Assembly: GCA_001766655.1 (NCBI GenBank)
Contig: MJCC01000008.1
Location: forward strand, 195,491-259,490
Reading direction: 5' to 3'
Origin: Phytomonas francai
Lineage: Eukaryota; Euglenozoa; Kinetoplastea; Trypanosomatida; Trypanosomatidae
Length of the DNA: 64,000 bases
Shown: piece after piece, positions 37,854 through 48,100 of the stretch
How positions within the stretch are numbered: position 1 is the stretch's first letter
How the letters are laid out: each line of letters begins with the position of its first letter
Program-made: the position numbers and the translations under genes
The notes under the pieces: model-generated
What the model was told of the DNA's origin: nothing
Database searches by the model: none
What the model saw: the letters and a program-made list of their open reading frames with translations, nothing else

Positions 37854-38266
37854 ATATGTGCATGCAGTTTCCCTCAATATATATGCAATACATTATTCCT
37901 GCTATAACACAATGACAAAAAAAAATTAAAACTCAAACATACGCTACCGTAGCGACTCCTATGTTTGTGGTTTATAGCGAATATGCCAGATGTCTAAGGT
38001 GATATACTCAAGATGTACTTCTTGTTTTTTTTTTTCTGGGTTGTGGGATACGAGAATAGATATATTAGTGTGTTTATATACGTAGCTACTTCCTCTGCGA
38101 ATACATCTCGTAAGCTCATTTTTTTAAATTACCGTTGCGCTAGTTTATTTAATCATATTCATTCATCCCCACGAAAGGGTACCTAAGGAGGCAATATCTA
38201 TATATCTATATCTATAGATATAGATATTGCTGGCATCTCACAGACTCGCAACATATCGCTAACATC
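37854..38266. other. Intergenic spacer with an AT hairpin upstream of eIF4G-like gene
   Basis: AT-rich; contains the inverted repeat at 38191-38230. A candidate acceptor AG at 38176-38177 would place that hairpin in the 5' UTR. Confidence 0.5.
38191..38230. repeat. Inverted repeat (CTAT-type) just upstream of eIF4G-like ATG
   Basis: The first 13 bases (38191-38203) are the exact reverse complement of the last 13 (38218-38230); with a two-base slip the whole 40 bases form a near-perfect palindrome. It ends 36 bases before the ATG at 38267. Confidence 0.8.
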
Positions 38267-40339
38267 ATGCTCTTTAAAGTACGCGCTCCTGCTGCTCAAA
38301 AGGAGGAGCGCCCCCAAAACCAAATGTCGGTGGCACAGATCCTCGCGTTTCGCGATACATGGTCTGATGCGCCGTACGAGGGCTTTTCAGTTGAGCGTTT
38401 GCTTTCCCATGCTAGGATCGAGAAGCAAAGGAAGGCCGAGGTACCAAAGTTGGTGATGTCTGACAACGGGTTCCGTGTGCGCGATAAGACTGAAATGGAT
38501 GAGTCTGAGCTTGAGCTGCGCCGGGTCCAGGGTGCGCTGAACAAACTGACGGAGCAGAATTTTGATGTCGTAGGCCAAGAGATGCTCTCACACGATCTCA
38601 TTTGTAATGCAGCCGTGCTTCCCGGTGTTGTGAAGATCGTTTTCAACAAGGCGGTCTCGGAGCCGGTCTTCTCCGCTCTCTATGCACGTCTTTGTGCACG
38701 CGTTGCTAACTATGAGCGGGAGCTAGTCAGTGAGAGCAAAAGTAATTCGCGTATTCTCGTGAGACTGGAGGCAGCTCAGAAGCAACTCATGAAGGGTTCC
38801 TACATGCCACCAGTAGGCGACTTCGTGCGCTTTGTTTTGGTATCTCATTGCCAAAAGATTTACGATGAGTTCAGAAGCCAGGTTTCACCTAAAGATCCTG
38901 AGACGGCGGAGCAACTTCGGAAGCAGAATATGGCTAACATTAAGTTTATCGGTGAGCTTTATGTGAAGTCGCTTATGACCACGCGCGTCATCGTGAGCAT
39001 CGCGTCTTATGCGTTGGCTCTTGGTATTGAACCTGGCGTCACAAAAACAACTGTGTCTGACGTAGACTTGGAAATAGCGTACAATCTTTTCTATGTGATA
39101 GGGAAGAAATTCGATGAAATGCCGAATAACAACTTCGCCGACGTGGTTTGGGGTGCTTTCCAAAAGTATGCGGACGACACCGGATTCCCGAAACGCATCC
39201 GCTTCTTGGTGCAAAACCTCTTAGACTGGCGGAAATCAGGGTGGAAACCGAAGGATGTCGCGCCCTTGGCCTCATCCAGCACCAAAACAGATGCTCCGTC
39301 AGGAAGCAATAACCCTAACACGCATAGCGAGAGCCAGCACTCCAAACCGATGCATCGGGTAGTTAGTAGCAATAGCTACCAGGACCACCACCACCATCCC
39401 CATCACCACCAACATCACCACTATCAACAGACAAGAGGGCAAGAGCGCGTCCACAGCTACGCTGACTTCGGGCAGTTCCCCGACGTCGCTAATGGCGGCT
39501 CCTTCCACCAGCCCTATCTACCTCCACCCGGGCCAGAGATGTTGGCGGAATCCGACGGGACTTCAATGAGCGAAGAGGACAAAAAACTTCTCTTATTGGC
39601 TCAGCCCCCGAAGAGCCTCACCCCCAAGGTCGAGACGCAGATCTGCAGCATAATACGAGATGCTGTCGTCGGCGGAGACTGGCCATACGCAGAGAATGCT
39701 CTCCGTGAGCTTATGCCAAACGAGGCCAAACTCATGAGCATCACGTGCGCCGTGTTCGCGATTACGAAAAAGGTAACCCTCAGCAGTAGTGAGGAGGATC
39801 GCGATATTTTTTCAAAGTCGCTCACATATAGCATCTTTGCACCTGTAGTATCTAGGGGTTACTCGTGGTTTCTCGCCGATGCGATTCTAAAAAACTATAA
39901 GGAGGATGTCCCACGTGTCTTTTCTCGTTTCATCGCGGCCGTATTGGCGACACCGTCTCTAGGCTTCCTTGTGGTCCTGCGAGACATCATGGCACGCACT
40001 GCAAATTACCTTGACGTACTTCTCACATCCTTTGAGTGTGCTGACGAGGACTGTGAGGAGAATTTTATAGATGTCTGGTCTAGTTTAGTCTCAGCGTGGC
40101 GCCGAGAGCGCTCAAATGATGTGGAGCTGAAGGATCCCATTCGCATCCTAAACTGCATTGCAGGGGTGAAGCAGAGGCCTTTCATGCGGGACATCGCTCA
40201 GGACTTCGTGATGGAACTTGTATCAGCCGGTATTATCACCGACGAGGCGGTATCTGCATGGACAACAGAAAGGGGGAACATTGATAAGTTCAAACCCTTT
40301 TATGAGCAAATCATGCAATTCTATCCTCGACGAGAGTAG
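38267..40339 (+). CDS. eIF4G-family translation initiation factor (MIF4G domain)
   Basis: 690 residues. The N-terminus (MSVAQILAFRDTWSDAPYEG) precedes a MIF4G HEAT domain from about residue 85: ALNKLTEQNFDVV, LPGVVKIVFNKAVSEPVFSA, LYARLCARV, then FIGELYVKSLM and VDLEIAYNLFYVIGKKFDE. These are the eIF4G steps N-K-L-T-x-x-x-F and F-I-G-E-L-Y. A His/Gln-rich disordered linker (about 373-389) follows, then a helical C-terminal half (about 435-690). Trypanosomatids have several eIF4Gs; the short N-terminus and length fit the EIF4G3/EIF4G4 pair better than EIF4G1, but I cannot tell which. Known role: scaffold that joins eIF4E and eIF4A at the cap. Confidence 0.8.
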   Translation: MLFKVRAPAAQKEERPQNQMSVAQILAFRDTWSDAPYEGFSVERLLSHARIEKQRKAEVPKLVMSDNGFRVRDKTEMDESELELRRVQGALNKLTEQNFDVVGQEMLSHDLICNAAVLPGVVKIVFNKAVSEPVFSALYARLCARVANYERELVSESKSNSRILVRLEAAQKQLMKGSYMPPVGDFVRFVLVSHCQKIYDEFRSQVSPKDPETAEQLRKQNMANIKFIGELYVKSLMTTRVIVSIASYALALGIEPGVTKTTVSDVDLEIAYNLFYVIGKKFDEMPNNNFADVVWGAFQKYADDTGFPKRIRFLVQNLLDWRKSGWKPKDVAPLASSSTKTDAPSGSNNPNTHSESQHSKPMHRVVSSNSYQDHHHHPHHHQHHHYQQTRGQERVHSYADFGQFPDVANGGSFHQPYLPPPGPEMLAESDGTSMSEEDKKLLLLAQPPKSLTPKVETQICSIIRDAVVGGDWPYAENALRELMPNEAKLMSITCAVFAITKKVTLSSSEEDRDIFSKSLTYSIFAPVVSRGYSWFLADAILKNYKEDVPRVFSRFIAAVLATPSLGFLVVLRDIMARTANYLDVLLTSFECADEDCEENFIDVWSSLVSAWRRERSNDVELKDPIRILNCIAGVKQRPFMRDIAQDFVMELVSAGIITDEAVSAWTTERGNIDKFKPFYEQIMQFYPRRE

Positions 40340-40901
40340 AAACTCAAAAAGCAGCAATATATATATCTATATCTATCTATCTATATATATAGATACCAAT
40401 AGTAGTAGGGTAATTAAAGGTCATAATTTCTGGCGATAACTAAAAGTTAATTTAATTTTTATTAAAAAGAGAAGGTATTAATTTCATGAGAAGACTGTTC
40501 AGGAGAAATTTAGCCCACTTTGTGAATACTTGCAACAAAATAGGTTTCCCAGTCAAAATATATATATCTATATATGATGGATTCAATCTCAAGCATTTTA
40601 AACAACGAATGTTTCATTAGTTTTCTTTCGAGGAATAAAGTTTAAGCGAGCCAGTATCCCTCCTGCCAAAATATCTTTTCATATTTTGCATTGCTTTAAT
40701 GGATAATATGATTTGGATTTGGGCACGCATAAAAAATTGTCTCTCAGCTTCTGTCATGCGCCCCATTGTCCTCGCTGACTGAATACATCTCTTGATAGAT
40801 TGCTGTGATGATCATTGTTATCGACTCTACTGCGACGCACTTGCGCCTTTCCCATTATTAACAAGGTATTCTCTAGCGAACACTTGGTTCTGAAACCACC
40901 G
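40340..40901. other. Intergenic spacer with TATC repeats and short palindrome
   Basis: A TATC/TATA repeat at about 40357-40395 includes an 18-base perfect palindrome (40377-40394). AG candidates before the next ATG are at 40864-40865 and 40875-40876. A TTG-started extension (from 40815) is not used. Confidence 0.5.
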
Positions 40902-41897
40902 ATGCTTTTTCGTCACACACCGATCTGTTTTCGCTCGACACATAAAAATGTCCTGCGAAAGCCGCGACCGCATATGCACAAGTACAGGGAGCTCAACCGT
41001 TGGCAGCGCGAGGCGCAGGGCATTAGTAAATGGGACCAGTCCCACTCCCACCGCCCCCAGCCCACCATTGAACGCTTTAACCCCGAAGGTGTCGGCGTCA
41101 CCCGCGGAACGTCGTCGTTCGCGTGGAAGTGGTGGTACACACAGCAACCTTGGCTGCCCAACGTACCGCCGGACTCCTACATCCCGCCCAAACCGGAGGG
41201 AATTCGGCCGCCCGCCTGGGATGAGGATTTTACCAAAGTCGTTCTCGGTATGAATGACGATGAGATAAAGTCCTACCTGATGGATAAACTGACCGAGGTC
41301 ATTTTTGTTGAATCACAGCGCGATGGGTATGAGTTGCGTCGGCTCGATTTTGAAGGGAACCCACTCACAGACTTACCTGAGCGCCGCATCATTGAAAACT
41401 TTGTTTTTGAGGAGGAATCGCTGCGCGAGCGCGTTCTTGATCAGGTCGTGGAGGGCATTTTTCGCCTTTCCCCCACCTCTGAAGACCGCAAGGAGCTTCG
41501 GAGTGTGGCCAACATCATTGATTTTATTATCACACACGTCACGGTCGCACGTGATGTACCACAAAGTCGTATCACGGAGGCCGCCCTCGCAATCATGCGC
41601 AATCACCCGCTGCAGCCAGAGCTCGGCTTCGAGCACGCACTGCCAACGGATAACATGGATGGCGTAGTCCGGGAGTGGGAACGTATGCACCACTTGGATT
41701 GGCAGTTCGGTAATGCCGTGTATGAGCCTCGGGATGTCGAGAATACGCGTGGTAACTTAACTTGGCTAAGAGAAATGCACAATCAAGCAGATCGTGAAGC
41801 GTTTGAGCGCGACCTTGCTAGTGGTGAAGCAAAGCGACGACACATGGAAAAGATTAGAGCAGCATCCCAAGTAGTGGAGGATCACACCTCTCACTAG
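40902..41897 (+). CDS. Kinetoplastid-type protein, probably mitochondrial
   Basis: 331 residues from ATG 40902. The start MLFRHTPICFRSTHKN, then VLRKPRPHMHK, is a good mitochondrial presequence: basic, hydroxylated, no acidic residues. The middle has FAWKWWYTQQPWLPNVPPDS, then WDEDFTKVV, a Pro/Trp-rich pattern common among kinetoplastid-specific mitoribosomal or ribosome-assembly proteins. The C-terminal half is helical and charged, ending in VVEDHTSH. No catalytic motif. If translation began at an upstream out-of-frame ATG (40808), only 17 residues would be made. Function is not assigned. Confidence 0.75.
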   Translation: MLFRHTPICFRSTHKNVLRKPRPHMHKYRELNRWQREAQGISKWDQSHSHRPQPTIERFNPEGVGVTRGTSSFAWKWWYTQQPWLPNVPPDSYIPPKPEGIRPPAWDEDFTKVVLGMNDDEIKSYLMDKLTEVIFVESQRDGYELRRLDFEGNPLTDLPERRIIENFVFEEESLRERVLDQVVEGIFRLSPTSEDRKELRSVANIIDFIITHVTVARDVPQSRITEAALAIMRNHPLQPELGFEHALPTDNMDGVVREWERMHHLDWQFGNAVYEPRDVENTRGNLTWLREMHNQADREAFERDLASGEAKRRHMEKIRAASQVVEDHTSH

Positions 41898-42153
41898 GGA
41901 GGGGATTCTTCAAAAGTAAATTAAGAAATGAGGTGTTTTTGCGTAGCTTTGAATGATCACCTGGTTCAATTTCTGCATGTGTTGATTTATATGTGCATGA
42001 TTTCACTTTATCTTTTATACATTGCACATATAGAAACGTGTCTATGTATCTAGTGAATTAAAAATGATGCACTGACTTTCCATCCAGTTTGCTTTTGCAC
42101 ATTTCCCTCTTCCCCCTAATTCTATAGATATAATACATTAATAGAAAATAACG

Positions 42154-44667
42154 ATGAACCACTTGGAGCAGGATGATGGATTGAATGCATCAAAAGAAGC
42201 TGCAGTTGAGGACACATACCTCCTTGATGAGAAACTCCAACTCATGAAGCTCTGCTTTTATGATCACGAGTTTGGCATTAGCTTGAATTCACATGAAAAC
42301 ATTAGCGATAGGGACGGTGGATCGAGTGAAGATCTCAACACTGATGCGGGATATGTCCCAGAGTTCGACCCTTTGACCTTTGTCGAAAATAAAATTAGTC
42401 AAGGAGTGCCATTAGAGAATCTGTGCAAAGACTTGACATTTTTCGAGGACTTTGTTAAAGATAAAATTTCACACCACGTCAACACTGGCATGCGTAATGC
42501 TTTCCTCAGTGTGTCAGGCTACTTGGTCAGCATGCAGGAAGATTTTCAGTGCGCACAGCTACCCCTTGAAGCTTCTATAAAAAGACTCAATGGAGCAACT
42601 GAGCGGCTTCATACAGCTACCCAGTTTGTTCAGGAAAAGCTCGAGCGAGCGAGTACTGCAGAGGAGGAGCGTATTTTTGACATTGTATTTCTTAGGGCAC
42701 TACTCTCTTACGAAAAAATGGTCGACATAATGGCGGGGCTAATGCAGGATATAGCCGAGGTCTGCGGGGCGGACAATGGGGCTTTTGGTCAGACAGATCG
42801 CCTTTTGCGGGCCGCAGAGGAGTCCGCGAAGGGAAGCCGAATGCCGCCAAGGAGAGACCACAGAGGACTCGATGGTTCTCACCCAAGCATAGCCCCACAC
42901 GTCATCCAGCGTCTCGAGGAGGTGAGCACCTCCATGCACCAACTCAACGTACTGGTGTCTCTGCTTCCTGCCCTTCCATCAAAGAACGAGGAGAGGGCTG
43001 AAGTTTGTGAGTATGCCCAGGAGAGCCGTTCTTTTGTGTTGGCGGCACTGAGGCTTGTTGTGAAGTTTCTGTCCTATCGCTTTATTGAATCCCCCGAGCC
43101 GAGGGTCACCCAGCATTTACAGGATGTCATGAGACTGTACAGCGTGATTAATGCACAGGAGGTGTTCTGTGACATGTTCTCCGAAACAGTTTTGTACCCT
43201 CATCTCGAGAGCGTCTTATCCTGGAAGGTTGCAGCTCAGGCCCGACAAAGCCCCGATGAGATGGTGCGATTACTTCAGCGGTTGGAGCAGGAGCTGCGGG
43301 ATGCCATTATTCCTCTTTTCCCGTTGATGCGTCGAAGCTTCGCTGGTGCAGCTTTTTTTCCAATTTCTAGGATTATGTGGCCAGCCGTGTGCAAGTTGCT
43401 TGTTGAAAAGCTTGCCGCACTTTGCGATATTGGGATTCCTGAATCCTTTCATAAGCGATACACGGCGGCCTATCGACTCTTGTCCCTCGCAGAACATGCG
43501 TGTACTTCTGCAGAAGAGTTGGTCGCACTCCGGCAGTCGCCAAGCGTTGCGTTGTGGAACCAAAAGTGGAATACCGACATTTACGCCGTCATGCGCATCA
43601 CTGAAATGGACAAAGCAATTGGCGCCGCTTTAACGGACCTTAAGCAGGCCACGGAAATAAAAGTGGCCATCCAGAATGTATTTCAAGTTCTTTTTAATCA
43701 GATGCAATGGCTTTTTTCGGAAGATGTGCTTCTCACCGTGTGCATTCCCAAATTTCTCCGAAAGGTTGATGGGAGCTGTAAACTGGTTTTCCGAGACGTA
43801 CAAAAATACATCACGCCACCTTCTGTGGTAGCACCATCCTCTGAAACAGGTACAATTCAAGAGCAACCCTGCAAAATGGATGATGTGTCTCTTTTCTTAG
43901 CGGCCATCACCGGAGCCTCGCGTGTTGTAAACTTTCTAGAAAATTCCCTTCTTGAGCATCTGAAGAAGCATTGTCAAGGGTCGTCTTCGTGCATCCTTTC
44001 GCTTACTAACCTGCTGCACGCTATACGAGATTCCACATGCAAGGTGTTCATAGAGGACGCTCAAACACAGCTGGTTGAAAGGGTTCTAGGTGAGTGTGTG
44101 GGTGGCCTGCAAAGCATCAAAACGGTGCGTTCTGCGTACTTTCACACGAAAAAACCATCTCCCACCTCTCCATCGTGGTATGTCGCGAGCATCATCGACC
44201 CCATTGTGCGCTTCTCCACGGCTGCACGAGCAAACGATCTTCCTGAAAAGGTAGTGATGTTCATGCTTCAAGCTATTGTGGAGCGTGTCGTGCAGCAGTT
44301 CACAGACATCTCCCGCGATACTCTCATTACTGCAAGGAAAACAGAGGAAAGCTGGGAGAAACTCCGGAGAAGAAAGGATGGGGCTGGCGCGCCTTCAGGT
44401 AGCACGAACAATTTGGTAGGCTTTCCCCGTGATTCGTCTTCATCTACCTCTTTGCCGGTTTCATCATCAAAATCGATTCTTCAAGGAGCTCCTGAAGGAA
44501 TGGCAGATCGGGAAAAGATGTCGCTTCAGTTACATTTAGACGCCAAGGACTTGGAGAATAAGCTGGTATCATTAGGTGCCGACTGTAAGATAGTGTCGTT
44601 TTTTGAATCCATCGATGATTTACCGTGTACCACTGAATTAGACACGGATGTCGGCTCGCTAAGATAA
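42154..44667 (+). CDS. COG2: COG2-like subunit of the conserved oligomeric Golgi complex
   Basis: 837 residues. The N-terminal segment FDPLTFVENKISQGVPLENL, CKDLTFFEDFVKDKISHHVN, then RNAFLSVSGYLVSMQEDF, then LPLEASIKRLNGATERL follows the COG2 N-terminal pattern: F-x-x-x-x-F-V, L-E-x-L-x-x-D-L, L-I-N-x-D-Y-x-x-F-x-x-L-S, x-G-x-D, then P-L-x-x-L. The rest is helical and poorly conserved by eye, with a Ser-rich segment near 750-780. No membrane span. Known role: COG tethers retrograde vesicles at the Golgi. A second CATCHR-type tether after Vps54 in the same window. Confidence 0.7.
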   Translation: MNHLEQDDGLNASKEAAVEDTYLLDEKLQLMKLCFYDHEFGISLNSHENISDRDGGSSEDLNTDAGYVPEFDPLTFVENKISQGVPLENLCKDLTFFEDFVKDKISHHVNTGMRNAFLSVSGYLVSMQEDFQCAQLPLEASIKRLNGATERLHTATQFVQEKLERASTAEEERIFDIVFLRALLSYEKMVDIMAGLMQDIAEVCGADNGAFGQTDRLLRAAEESAKGSRMPPRRDHRGLDGSHPSIAPHVIQRLEEVSTSMHQLNVLVSLLPALPSKNEERAEVCEYAQESRSFVLAALRLVVKFLSYRFIESPEPRVTQHLQDVMRLYSVINAQEVFCDMFSETVLYPHLESVLSWKVAAQARQSPDEMVRLLQRLEQELRDAIIPLFPLMRRSFAGAAFFPISRIMWPAVCKLLVEKLAALCDIGIPESFHKRYTAAYRLLSLAEHACTSAEELVALRQSPSVALWNQKWNTDIYAVMRITEMDKAIGAALTDLKQATEIKVAIQNVFQVLFNQMQWLFSEDVLLTVCIPKFLRKVDGSCKLVFRDVQKYITPPSVVAPSSETGTIQEQPCKMDDVSLFLAAITGASRVVNFLENSLLEHLKKHCQGSSSCILSLTNLLHAIRDSTCKVFIEDAQTQLVERVLGECVGGLQSIKTVRSAYFHTKKPSPTSPSWYVASIIDPIVRFSTAARANDLPEKVVMFMLQAIVERVVQQFTDISRDTLITARKTEESWEKLRRRKDGAGAPSGSTNNLVGFPRDSSSSTSLPVSSSKSILQGAPEGMADREKMSLQLHLDAKDLENKLVSLGADCKIVSFFESIDDLPCTTELDTDVGSLR

Positions 44668-45105
44668 TTGCCTGCGTTGAAACTGTCGGTAAATTAACTA
44701 ACTAAACGTGGAGACATTTATGTTCCTGTGTTGCAGTTTTCCTTCATCCCTGCTTCGCTCTCTGATCGAGAATTTCGATCTGGAGACTCGCTTCTTTCTT
44801 GTTTTCAATGTGTACGAGAAGGTACTTCTCTGGCAAGGTTTAGTATTTGATGTCTTTTGTTTTTGCTATCTTTTTCATAATCATTTTATTCGTTTAATTC
44901 TTTCTACAGAAGAAGCCGTGGCTAATTGTATTTTATTGGATATGTGAACGTCTCCTTTCAGAGTATTTCATCCTACTCTTGTTATTAATGTTAGACACAC
45001 ACACATATATATATATATATATTCAACTAGCCTTTTCTCATCGGAAAAGAAGGAAACCTTGAAGAGGAGTGCTTTACTTTTCTTCTAACTGATACAACCT
45101 AGTTC
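44668..45105. other. Intergenic spacer with CA/TA repeat
   Basis: A CA/TA repeat at about 44995-45022 and a C/T tract before the next gene. A 79-codon frame at 44708 starts at GTG and is not taken as a gene. Confidence 0.5.
45067..45102 (+). promoter_or_regulatory. Trans-splice acceptor with very short leader
   Basis: A pyrimidine-rich run ends in cctag, AG at 45101-45102, only three bases before the ATG at 45106. If used, the 5' UTR is almost only the spliced leader. Confidence 0.45.
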
Positions 45106-48100
45106 ATGAAGAAGGGAAGCAAAAAGAAAGCCTCTCAGATAAAGGAGGAGCCCAAGTTGACCGTAGATGATGCGAGGGAACGCTTGTGGCGGGCCATTCC
45201 ATGTGTTGCTCATGCTTTTAAGACTGAAGTGGATGCAGGGGAAGATGTAGAGAGGAATAGGTCTCCTGTCGACCAACAAACGTCGGATTTCGTCAATGAA
45301 TCAGCCCTTCCTTATGATACGATGGAACACATCGTTCGATGCCTCTACATGGCGGCGCATGGGAATCCGACCCCTGAGGATGTTGATCAGGGAGTTTCCT
45401 CAGTTTTTGGTGGGTCGCCGATGACGCACCAGGAGTTTTACTCAAAAAAAGATCTCTACCACTTTTTAGACAGCATCCCAAACCTGTGGCTTCCTCATGC
45501 GGTGCTTCCCACGGAAGACGCGCTCGTGCGGCTTAACATGAACCTCGTGGATTGCATCACAACCGATGAGCCACCGATAACGATTATAGATGATCCTTAC
45601 AAAACCTTGCTTCTTGAGCCATCTGTCTGCAGTCTGAAAATACTCACGACTCCCGTGGAGTCCTTCGTGACACTCACCACACAGTCTCCGCATAAGGAAA
45701 TATTTTCTACCCTTTGGCGATGCATCCGCTCTGCCAGCAGCGAGGGAGCGTCAGCGTCGACCGCCGGGGAGCCAGATGTTCTCACATCGAGCCAGTTCAA
45801 TGTGTTTTTCTCATGGTTCATCGAACTGCACTTCTCAAATGCGTCGGTTCAGCGCTTAGAAGTGGCGGCTCGAAATATCTGGCTCGAATTTCTTAACGAG
45901 AGGGGTGAGATGGATATCGAGAGTTTTAAGCGTGCCTGTGGGTTTGTCTGCAGGCGCTATACAAAGCAATTGAACACGACAAGCTATCTTGAGAAGCTGC
46001 TGTCCATTACGCAAGCACATCTCAAGACTGCGGGTGGGGAGGGTCTGTGCCCTTTAACGTCAATTAGCCCTGGAGAGGTAGAAACTGAGCAGCCCCGTCG
46101 ACGGCTTGAGGATCCTACATTACTGTACATGCCTGAAGACCTACGCCACTGGCGGCAGGAAAGCGCTTTCTATAACTGTGGCCCCTCTGAAAACCGAATT
46201 CTGATTCACGGTCCGCGCTTCATGGGCAAAACAACAGTTGGGAAGGCTCTTGCTAAGAAACTCCATGCGGCTCACTTAGATGTGCTGGAGCTTGCTAGAG
46301 AGGCTACGGCGAACGCGTTGAATGGAGATAGCTTGGGCCAGGAGCTGGTTAACCTCGTAAAGAATTCCACGCCTATTCCACTTTCTCTTCAAGCGGCGCT
46401 GATTCGCCGCGAGGTGACAAACCGGAGCATGTATGAAGGTTACGTCTTCAGTGACTCGCTTTCGCTGAGTGCGAGTAATATGCATGCGGTAGCTCAGTTC
46501 CTTGAGGACTGCGGTCTGGCAAAAGACGCGATTCCGAGTGTCTTTCTGGAGATATCTTCCGCGGATGTGGAATGGATTCAGGAGGTTCAGGGAAATGTCA
46601 TCGCATCGCGGCTTTCTGTCGATGAAGCACTGCTGGCGATCCACGCGGCGAAACAGGAGGAGCTGCGGCGAGAAAAGGAAAAGGTAGAGATGTTGGCCTC
46701 CTGTAAGGAGGCTCTGGCGCATTTTGCTCAGCTTCAGAATGACAAGAATGTTCCCGAAGAGGAACTGTCCGAGGCCCGCGAGAGGGCAGCCGAAGCAGAG
46801 GAAATGCTCGCTTCTTCGGCGAACGAGGCGGAGGAGGAAAGCAGCAGCCGCGCTCTGGAGGATCAGCAGTTGCCAGACAGCGAAACCGATAATGGAAATG
46901 GAGATGATGCTCGGGTTTTCGAGTGGATGCTCGGTCGGCTCATCGATAGTGGCCGCGAATCTCTTCTCGACCCCGCCGAGATAAGCCCAGATAATAAACC
47001 CTTACCATTTACTAGCCTTCCAATTCTGAATCTTGCGGTCGAGCGTGCTGCCCTTCGCAATGCTATTCTCACGGTCGACGGGACATCGGGTGCCGAGGAT
47101 ATCCTCACCTACGTGGTGCAAACGCTGGATTTAAAACCCACTCTGTTATCTGGTGAGGTAGGGGTGGGCGGCGCGCCCAACGAGGGTTCCACAGAGACCT
47201 TAGAGGACGAAAAGACCCTTGGGCAACTTAGGGAGGAAGCGGCCTTGGCCAGTGGCTTCCAGTATTCCCCCACATGGAAGCGTTTTTGCCCCGTGACCTT
47301 TCAGGAGGACCACGTCCTCGTGGAGGGTTCACCAGTTTTCAGCTACACCCTCCGCTCGTACCTCTACGCGATGGCCTCACGTGATAAGCTTGAAAGGTTC
47401 AAGCGAAACCCGCTTTTTTACCTTCGGAGTATGCCAGCAACCCGGGAGCCGATCTTTCTCGTGGCGGGTAATGGAGTGCTGTGGGGAGGGCGTAAACATG
47501 ACAAGACCGTCTCGAAACTACATTCCTTAGTCAAACGGCTTGCTCATTCTCTACAGCTCACCGTGATTTCGCTCTCTGACTATGCTTCCTCGCATGGCCA
47601 GTACTGTGAACTGCGTGATAAACGAGGAGCCATTGCCTCGAGTCGCGCCGATTTCGATCGAGAGGAGCGGCAACAGCGTGCCGCTCGGCTGGAAAAGCGC
47701 CTTCGTTTAGAATCCAAACAAAAGCGATCTTCAAGCGTTAAGAAACCTAAAATAGCGAGATTGTCGAGTGGGAAGAAGGCTTCTCCCGCTTCAGGCGAGC
47801 GGGAGACACCTGCCAAGGTGAGCTTTATCGTGAAACAGCGACCAGAACGCATGGCGGATGTTCTGGGCGAAGAAATTAAGAAAATCCAAGAAAAACAGAA
47901 GAATAGTGTACCTGTTCTTATCACAGCACTTGACTCGCAGGATCACAACCTTGCAGTGTTGGAGCAGCTGCTCAAGGAGGATGCGATTCCCAAAAAAGTG
48001 CTTCTACTCCGGTCTGGATCACTTCCCATACCATTGGATGCGGATAACGAGGACAGGCCCAATCTCGATGAAACTTTGGTCGAAAGCAATGATGAGACAT

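Noticed and set aside
39382..39432. His-rich stretch as a metal-binding domain
   Set aside because: It is a CAC/CAT-type low-complexity linker inside the eIF4G-like protein, with no defined metal-site spacing.
44708..44947. 79-codon hydrophobic open frame
   Set aside because: GTG start, T-rich hydrophobic translation typical of AT-rich UTR, no splice tract of its own.
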